Source of the DNA: Balneola sp.
Lineage (GTDB): Bacteria; Bacteroidota; Rhodothermia; Balneolales; Balneolaceae
NCBI GenBank assembly: GCA_028284195.1
Contig: JANQSE010000006.1
Coordinates: 496,001 to 560,000, forward strand
DNA length: 64,000 nucleotides
Direction: 5' to 3'
The notes beneath the pieces were generated by a model. It had not been told where the DNA came from and did no database searches. It was given only the letters and a program-made list of their open reading frames with translations. A program made the position numbers and the translations under genes. Of this stretch, positions 59,465 through 64,000 are shown in pieces (the stretch's first letter is position 1; each line of letters begins with the position of its first letter).

Positions 59465-60010
59465 CTAACTTTGAACCGGTTTAAGAAGTGCGTGAATTTT
59501 AATTTTCTGATTTGGGTCAACTTTAATGAAAAGAAGTTTTGGAGGTTTTATCTCATAGTCTTTCAGGTTTAAAATCCATTCGGCTTTAACAAGCAATCCT
59601 TCTTCCGTCATTTGTAACGTGCCATTTACCTCAATTTGTTTTTCTTTTCCACGGATTTTAAACGTGCCTTGTACCTTTGCGTTCTGTACTTCTGATGACC
59701 CTGAATCAAAATCAGAAACGAGTTTTCCAAAAAACTCTCCATAAGGGTATTTCTTGGTATCAAGGGTTAATTTCATATCCTTATCTCTTTTGCCATTGCC
59801 TGTATCAAGCGTTTCAAGGTCTATGTAGAAATCAACGGTGCTATCTTCGAGATTTATTAAACCAATCAAATTCTCAGAATTTCCTTCAAAGTTATGAAGT
59901 GGCACCTTGGAATAGAAAGTAGCCTTACCTTCTTCTGTCTTGTACGATTGTGCAATTAGATGGCCCGATAATAGCAAGAGTGCCAGGCAAAAAAATATTT
60001 TCTTTCTCAT
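59465..60010 (-). CDS. YceI-family periplasmic protein
   Basis: 181 residues, signal peptide 1-21 ('FFCLALLLLSGHLIAQ'). The mature protein has the lipocalin-like YceI layout: 'KATFYSKVPLHNFEGNSENL' at the start, 'DMKLTLDTKKYPYGEF' in the middle and 'VNGTLQMTEEGLLVKAEW' strands. YceI proteins bind polyisoprenoid chains such as quinones. Located between the cytochrome-like lipoprotein and the DUF5777 barrel, 8 bp and 3 bp from them. Confidence 0.88.
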   Translation of the reverse strand: MRKKIFFCLALLLLSGHLIAQSYKTEEGKATFYSKVPLHNFEGNSENLIGLINLEDSTVDFYIDLETLDTGNGKRDKDMKLTLDTKKYPYGEFFGKLVSDFDSGSSEVQNAKVQGTFKIRGKEKQIEVNGTLQMTEEGLLVKAEWILNLKDYEIKPPKLLFIKVDPNQKIKIHALLKPVQS

Positions 60011-60018
60011 ATCATGTA

Positions 60019-60417
60019 TTAATTGTTTTCAGCACCTTGATTTATCCAGGCTATTATTAACCCGATATCCTGGCTGCTGATCCTTCTACCCAACGGCATT
60101 TGAGATCCAAATTCCGGGTTTGAATCCAGTTTGTCAACAAGCGGGCTGTTATCAGCATTTCCTGGTTTTATAACTTCAGTTTGATAAAGAGCTCCAATAC
60201 TATTTATTGCATCCTGATAAGTGGATAAATCTACATTGCTTCTCGATCCTCCGTTAGTATGGCAAGCACTCCCGCCACAGCTATTATTAAAAATTGGTTG
60301 GATTTGTGTGGCATAGCTAACGGGTCCATCCGGGATATCAGGAACCTGATCTTCAACATTGTTAATACAATTAGCAAAAAGTAGAAAGACAGATATGAGA
60401 ATTAGTTTTGCTGTCAT
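60019..60417 (-). CDS. Cytochrome c-like lipoprotein with a CX4CH motif
   Basis: 132 residues from ATG 60417, chosen because it gives a lipoprotein signal 'LISVFLLFANC' (Cys 16); the frame is open 44 codons upstream but that part is not signal-like. 'IQPIFNNSCGGSACHTNG' (about 46-63) places two Cys and His as C-x4-C-H, not the standard CxxCH. A distal Met ligand is likely in 'FGSQMPLGRR' (about 109), followed by the typical end 'GLIIAWINQGAENN'. This is the Planctomycete-type cytochrome family plan. It heads the operon with YceI and DUF5777. Confidence 0.82.
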   Translation of the reverse strand: MTAKLILISVFLLFANCINNVEDQVPDIPDGPVSYATQIQPIFNNSCGGSACHTNGGSRSNVDLSTYQDAINSIGALYQTEVIKPGNADNSPLVDKLDSNPEFGSQMPLGRRISSQDIGLIIAWINQGAENN

Positions 60418-60433
60418 TTGATATGAATAAAGT

Positions 60434-60501
60434 ATGTTATACAAAAATTTAACGAAAGGTAATGGTACAAGAATACCTAAAGAATAAATTTTGTATAACA
60501 T
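60434..60501. repeat. Inverted repeat upstream of the cytochrome-like operon
   Basis: ATGTTATACAAAAATTT (60434-60450) and AAATTTTGTATAACAT (60486-60501) are 16-bp inverted arms with one extra A, separated by 35 bases. The left arm lies 17 bp before the cytochrome-like start, where a promoter or operator is expected. It could be a pair of binding sites or a hairpin. Confidence 0.7.
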
Positions 60502-60532
60502 TTTTGATGAAGGAGGGATAGGATTAAATAAG

Positions 60533-60560
60533 AAACCCGAGCCGTTCAAAACCCGGGTTT
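60533..60560. terminator. Candidate bidirectional terminator
   Basis: AAACCCG (60533-60539) pairs with CGGGTTT (60554-60560); the core also contains the perfect palindrome AAAACCCGGGTTTT (60548-60561). A T-rich run (TTTTTCTTT) follows on the plus strand and CTTATTT on the minus strand. On the minus strand it comes 20 bp after the stop of the remnant described at 60581. Confidence 0.55.
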
Positions 60561-60580
60561 TTCTTTAGGGCATTTGGTGC

Positions 60581-60664
60581 TTATGCAGCATCCAAAAGCT
60601 CGATTGCTCTTCGTGCCACGATTACGGCATCGGTTTTTTTAAGTTACACTGTATTTAACCTCCA
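60581..60664 (-). pseudogene. Possible small gene remnant with a frame change
   Basis: On the minus strand a 19-codon open stretch ends 'KKTDAVIVARRAIELLDAA' and TAA, followed by a terminator-like hairpin, as if it were the 3' end of a gene. No start codon precedes it in frame. An ATG at about 60665 opens MEVKYSVT, then hits TAA just before a run of seven A; a +1 shift there would join the two parts into a 27-residue peptide. It may be a decayed gene, a tiny shifted gene or chance. Confidence 0.25.
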
Positions 60665-60728
60665 TTTATAAATGACATTAAATACTGTAAACCAATGGTA
60701 ATGTTGGTTTGGGTTCGTATCTTAGAGC

Positions 60729-61805
60729 ATGGTTTTAAAAAGGCTCTTAAATCTGTCGATCAAAGAAATAAGCATTGGTACTGTTGTTTTTCTTTTTTGT
60801 GTTGCAGTTGTTTTGCTTTCCAGAACAATGCGAATTTCGGCTCAGACTGCTGTAGTAAGTACCATCCCAACAGAGGTATATCTGGAAGAGGAAACAGATA
60901 TAGATAAATTGCTCGCAGCTCTTTCTGGCACTAATTTAACATTTAATGAAGAAGAGCTGAGATGGGTAAGCCGTTTATTAGGCTGGAGAACATTTAAAAA
61001 AGGGCACTATCAGCTTGAAGGCGAATATTCTTATGATGAATTTTTGACTAAACTTGCTCTTGGAAGCCAGGATCCGGTTTCAATCACAATCCTACCAGGT
61101 ATAACGATTGAAAGATTTTCCAGAAATGTAGCCTATACTATGCAATTCGATAGCTCTGAAATTGCTTCTCTGTTTAATGATGAGGCTTTTCTTGAAGAAA
61201 AGGGATTAAACAAAGAGCAGCTTTTTGGTAGAATGCTACCTAATACATACGATGTATACTGGACAAATTCAGCTCAATCAGTTATTGAAAGAGTTCTCAG
61301 AGAGTTTGACTCAATCGTTAATCAGGCTTATGGAGCCAAAGCGGATTCATTGGGTTATGCTATTGATGAAATTGTAACTATGGCATCAATCGTTGAGTGG
61401 GAAGCAAATATCGAATCAGAGAAACCAATAGTAAGTGGTTTGTATTGGAACCGGTTAAAAAACCGAATGTATCTGCAAGCAGATCCAACCATTAATTATG
61501 CGGTAGGGGAAAGAAGGAGGTTGCTCCTTCAAGATTATAAAGTTGGCCATCCCTTCAATACATATACAAACTTTGGTTTACCTCCGGGACCGGTAACAAA
61601 TCCTTCATTGAGTACCATTAAAGCTACATTGTATCCGGATGAACATGATTACATCTACATGGTGGCAAACCCGGAAGGTGGACATGTATTTAACGTTGAT
61701 TATGAGGATCACCTGAGGGACAGTGAAACCTGGAGGCGGTGGTTAAGAAAGCAATATAGAATTAAGAGACAGAGAGAAAGCCAACAAACAACCGCTAGCT
61801 TTTAG
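60729..61805 (+). CDS. mltG: Endolytic transglycosylase MltG (YceG-like)
   Basis: Inner-membrane lytic transglycosylase that cuts nascent glycan strands and ends their growth. One N-terminal span (about 15-34), a LysM-like subdomain, then the catalytic region 'TMASIVEWEANIESEKPIVS' (about 216-235, with the catalytic Glu), 'YLQADPTINYAVG' (about 253) and the conserved end 'GPVTNPSLSTIKATLYP' and 'YMVANPEGGHVFN'. 358 residues, normal. Usually next to tmk or holB; here it stands opposite the TPR/periplasmic-binding protein. Confidence 0.95.
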   Translation: MVLKRLLNLSIKEISIGTVVFLFCVAVVLLSRTMRISAQTAVVSTIPTEVYLEEETDIDKLLAALSGTNLTFNEEELRWVSRLLGWRTFKKGHYQLEGEYSYDEFLTKLALGSQDPVSITILPGITIERFSRNVAYTMQFDSSEIASLFNDEAFLEEKGLNKEQLFGRMLPNTYDVYWTNSAQSVIERVLREFDSIVNQAYGAKADSLGYAIDEIVTMASIVEWEANIESEKPIVSGLYWNRLKNRMYLQADPTINYAVGERRRLLLQDYKVGHPFNTYTNFGLPPGPVTNPSLSTIKATLYPDEHDYIYMVANPEGGHVFNVDYEDHLRDSETWRRWLRKQYRIKRQRESQQTTASF

Positions 61806-61806
61806 T

Positions 61807-63543
61807 TTATTCCTCGCTGTCTCCGTCGGCTCTTTCCCGGATAATTGATTTAATTCGGATTTTCTGGTTCACGTGCTCACCATTAAACCCAAAGTTTCCC
61901 GTTAGGCCCCGGAAATTTCCCAGCCTTCGTAAACCATTCTTCAAGTAATCCGGATTTTCTACTTGCTCCAGAACTTCCAATACTAACCGAGCCACATCGT
62001 AGCCTATATATGCAAATTGATTAGGTTCAGCCTGGAATCGCAACCTGAATCTGCTGGCGAACTCTTCTACTTCGGTTTCACCATATTGTACATCAAAGCT
62101 CTGTGTGTAATAAATGTTTGTTTCGGGGAGTCTTACATTTTCAAGATCTACATCAGCCCATTCTTCTGATCCTAATAAAATATAGTCGCTCTGTGTTGCC
62201 TCAAGTGCGGTAAGCAAATTCTCCACCAATGTTGTAGCCGCTGCACCAGTAAACGGAGCATAAACAGCCTTTAACCCCGGAGCAGGCATTAGTGTATCGG
62301 TTTTAGATAATTGTTCAGTGTATTCAACTATATCATACCCAGTTCCTGCCAAATCTTCTAAGAAGAAATGCTGTACATATGCTCCCAGTTGTTCTGCTTC
62401 ACGGCGAAATGCGAGAGCAGAGGCTTCTCCCAGAGAATTCATTTCAGCCAAAACAGCTAGTGTATCTAAGCCAAGTGTATTCACTGCATATTGCGCCATT
62501 TTAATGCCTTGTACTTCAAATGTTGGGTTTGTTTGAAATACATAATTGCTTGAGATATTGAGTTCATCAGAATTAGCTAGAGGGGGGATGATCGGTACTT
62601 CATATTCTTCTGCAAGCTTAGAAAATGATTTAGTTACATCCGAAAATAAGGGCCCGATTACAACATCAACGTCATTCTTCCATACCAGTTCATTGAGTAC
62701 ATCTTCAGGCTTTTTATACAGAGAATTGGTTTGAGAAAAATTGATGAAAGCCTTTTTTGAAAAATTATCAACATTAAATTCTTCTACAGCCATTTGTATT
62801 CCAAAGTAAAGATGCTGAGGAATCTCATAGTTTTCTGATTCAATTTCAAAAGAGGGAAGAGCCACCCCGATCTGGTAAGCCATGCCATTGGGGGCAAATG
62901 CATGCTTATTGAGTGGAAATCTTGCTCTGTAATTTGCCGAATCTGCTAAAGCCGCTTCCAGTTGGAACAGATCGATGCTTGCCGTATCGGCTAAAGAGCT
63001 TTTTAAGGTGGTTAACAAAACATTGGCCTGAGAAAAGCTCACACGCCCGAAAGCACCTGCGATTACGTCTGCCAAAACTTCTTTGTACTTACTTTGATTG
63101 AAGACCGTTTTTATCTGGTTGATGCTCAAGAAGCTTATAATCTGGTCATAAAACATAATGGACCTTTGATAAAAAACAGAACTTTTGTTTTCAATTCTCA
63201 TTTCATGAAGAAGATCCAATGCGGCGGCTAAATCATTCAGCTGAAATAAAACCAGCGCTTTTGTGTATGCAGCTTCAGAAGCTATACCATCATCTACCGC
63301 ATCAGCAATCGTTTGTTCAAGATATGTTTTGGCTTTATGGTATCTGCCCAAAGAAAAATAGCTTTTACCCAGAAACAGGTACGCTTCTAGTGTGTCGATT
63401 TGCTCAAAAGCTCTTATAGCTCTCTCATAGTCTCCATTTTGATACAAAGTTTTTCCGGCATCCAGAGATTGGCTTTTAACAGAGCCGGCCGATAAAAGAA
63501 GTAACACAAAGAGGAAAGCAGAAGAGTTTTTTTTCATAATCAT
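61807..63543 (-). CDS. TPR plus periplasmic-binding-domain (LivK-like) exported protein
   Basis: 578 residues: signal peptide 1-24 ('FLFVLLLLSAGSVKSQ'), TPR-like helices at about 25-110 ('TLYQNGDYERAIRAFEQI', 'GKSYFSLGRYHKAKTYLEQ'), a helical linker, then a type I periplasmic-binding domain at about 215-560 ('ALPSFEIESENYEIPQHLYF', 'DVVIGPLFSDVTKSF', 'PIIPPLANSDEL', 'FAYIGYDVARLVLEVLE'). The plan resembles LpoA, the TPR plus binding-fold activator of PBP1A, but without a lipobox. Ligand unknown. Convergent with mltG, 1 bp apart; guaA lies 50 bp upstream. Confidence 0.8.
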   Translation of the reverse strand: MIMKKNSSAFLFVLLLLSAGSVKSQSLDAGKTLYQNGDYERAIRAFEQIDTLEAYLFLGKSYFSLGRYHKAKTYLEQTIADAVDDGIASEAAYTKALVLFQLNDLAAALDLLHEMRIENKSSVFYQRSIMFYDQIISFLSINQIKTVFNQSKYKEVLADVIAGAFGRVSFSQANVLLTTLKSSLADTASIDLFQLEAALADSANYRARFPLNKHAFAPNGMAYQIGVALPSFEIESENYEIPQHLYFGIQMAVEEFNVDNFSKKAFINFSQTNSLYKKPEDVLNELVWKNDVDVVIGPLFSDVTKSFSKLAEEYEVPIIPPLANSDELNISSNYVFQTNPTFEVQGIKMAQYAVNTLGLDTLAVLAEMNSLGEASALAFRREAEQLGAYVQHFFLEDLAGTGYDIVEYTEQLSKTDTLMPAPGLKAVYAPFTGAAATTLVENLLTALEATQSDYILLGSEEWADVDLENVRLPETNIYYTQSFDVQYGETEVEEFASRFRLRFQAEPNQFAYIGYDVARLVLEVLEQVENPDYLKNGLRRLGNFRGLTGNFGFNGEHVNQKIRIKSIIRERADGDSEE

Positions 63544-63593
63544 TTTTGTTGATACAAACGCTTTACACTAAAGATAAGCTAATTTGTTCTCAA

Positions 63594-64000
63594 TTATTCC
63601 CATTCAATAGTTGCCGGAGGTTTTGAGCTTATGTCGTACACCACCCGGTTAATGCCTTTAACCTCGTTTATTATCCGGCTGGAAATACGGCTTAGAAATT
63701 CATGCGGTAAATGAGCCCAGTCTGCTGTCATACCATCCAAGCTGGTTACCGCCCGAATGGCCACAGTAAATTCATAGGTTCTCTCGTCGCCCATAACGCC
63801 TACGCTTTGTACAGGTAAAAGCACGGTTAGTGCCTGCCAAACATCGTTATATAAGTTTTGGGCTTTTAATTCATCAATAAAAATACGGTCGGCATCCCGG
63901 AGTAAGTCTAAACGGCCTTTGCTTAATTCGCCAATAACACGAATCCCTAACCCCGGTCCGGGAAAAGGATGCCTGGCTATAAAGTGTTCAGGAATACCCA
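63594..64000 (-). CDS. guaA: GMP synthase (glutamine-hydrolysing), C-terminal part; 5' end outside window
   Basis: The last 135 residues of GuaA, which aminates XMP to GMP. '[16 protein letters not shown]' is at the right edge, followed by '[16 protein letters not shown]' and the C-terminal dimerisation block ending '[16 protein letters not shown]', the invariant end of the protein. The reading frame is open without interruption from the edge to the stop at 63594; apparent shorter frames are only internal ATG choices. Confidence 0.97.
   Translation of the reverse strand, partial: GIPEHFIARHPFPGPGLGIRVIGELSKGRLDLLRDADRIFIDELKAQNLYNDVWQALTVLLPVQSVGVMGDERTYEFTVAIRAVTSLDGMTADWAHLPHEFLSRISSRIINEVKGINRVVYDISSKPPATIEWE

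Larger units (their letters stand above)
60418..60728. other. Gene-free stretch of 311 bases between the cytochrome-like gene and mltG
   Basis: No complete gene was found here. It holds the upstream region of the minus-strand cytochrome operon, a long inverted repeat (60434-60501), a hairpin that could terminate in either direction (60533-60560), a short open fragment on the minus strand that may be a remnant (60581-60664), and the upstream region of mltG. Confidence 0.7.

Noticed and set aside
1-64000. CRISPR arrays, tRNA or rRNA genes, insertion sequences, prophage
   Set aside because: No regularly spaced repeats, cloverleaf-like segments, rRNA signatures, transposase or phage genes were recognised on either strand; a covariance-model scan was not possible here.

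Overview
The window looks like a chromosomal segment of a member of the Bacteroidota/Rhodothermota/Balneolota (FCB) group, most likely a marine Balneolota-type bacterium. This is inferred from gene content, not from a marker gene: BshC, a DUF4837 lipoprotein, PorV/PorQ-like outer-membrane proteins with a C-terminal sorting-type domain, PspC, DUF5777 and YceI proteins, an AT-rich sequence (roughly 40% GC by eye), weak Shine-Dalgarno sequences, frequent TTG starts, and promoters that resemble the TTG-N20-TAnnTTTG type. No rRNA, tRNA, insertion sequence, prophage or CRISPR array was seen.

Layout. 1-4780 (minus): a fragment of a four-helix-bundle (23S rRNA intervening-sequence-type) protein, then nuoFEDCBA of respiratory complex I. 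4998-9155 (plus): DUF151 nuclease-like protein, bshC, 5-formyl-THF cyclo-ligase, PspC protein, tmk. 9152-13691 (minus): M23 peptidase, hprK, hpf, xerC-type recombinase, GT2 glycosyltransferase. 13792-14865 (plus): a CrtC-like hydratase. 14869-20022 (minus): M28 peptidase, an RND/MMPL transporter and an outer-membrane barrel. 20188-26522 (plus): SRPBCC protein, aroE, pgeF, dxr, rseP, psd, pssA. 26513-36952 (minus): one tightly overlapping nine-gene surface locus that joins a lipoprotein, a propeller protein with a sorting-type C-terminus and two PorV/PorQ-like proteins to glycosyltransferases, a flippase, a deacetylase and wecB.

37088-44987 (plus) is the best regulated part of the window: a complete tryptophan operon in the order leader peptide-trpE-trpS-trpG-trpD-trpC-trpF-trpB-trpA. 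A 23-codon leader peptide with tandem Trp codons is followed by mutually exclusive hairpins and a strong intrinsic terminator, which is a classical ribosome-mediated attenuator. The Trp-tRNA synthetase gene lies inside the operon. Two copies of a roughly 76-bp palindromic REP-like element, in opposite orientation, sit 8-9 bp before the trpE and trpA start codons. With almost no gap the strand continues into a DUF4837 lipoprotein and a biotin operon (bioF, a BioG/BioH-like esterase, bioC, bioD, bioA), and then a four-gene trans-4-hydroxy-L-proline catabolic cluster (deaminase, 2-oxoglutarate semialdehyde dehydrogenase, epimerase, D-hydroxyproline dehydrogenase).

55490-64000 holds smaller units: a 54-residue YqaE/Pmp3 protein, cyclophilin, a PagL-like lipid A deacylase, small membrane proteins (DUF2752, TM2), a three-gene periplasmic set (CX4CH cytochrome-like lipoprotein, YceI, DUF5777 barrel), mltG, a TPR plus periplasmic-binding-domain protein, and the 3' end of guaA. 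The only gene-free stretch over 300 bases is 60418-60728, which contains an inverted repeat, a terminator and a possible gene remnant.
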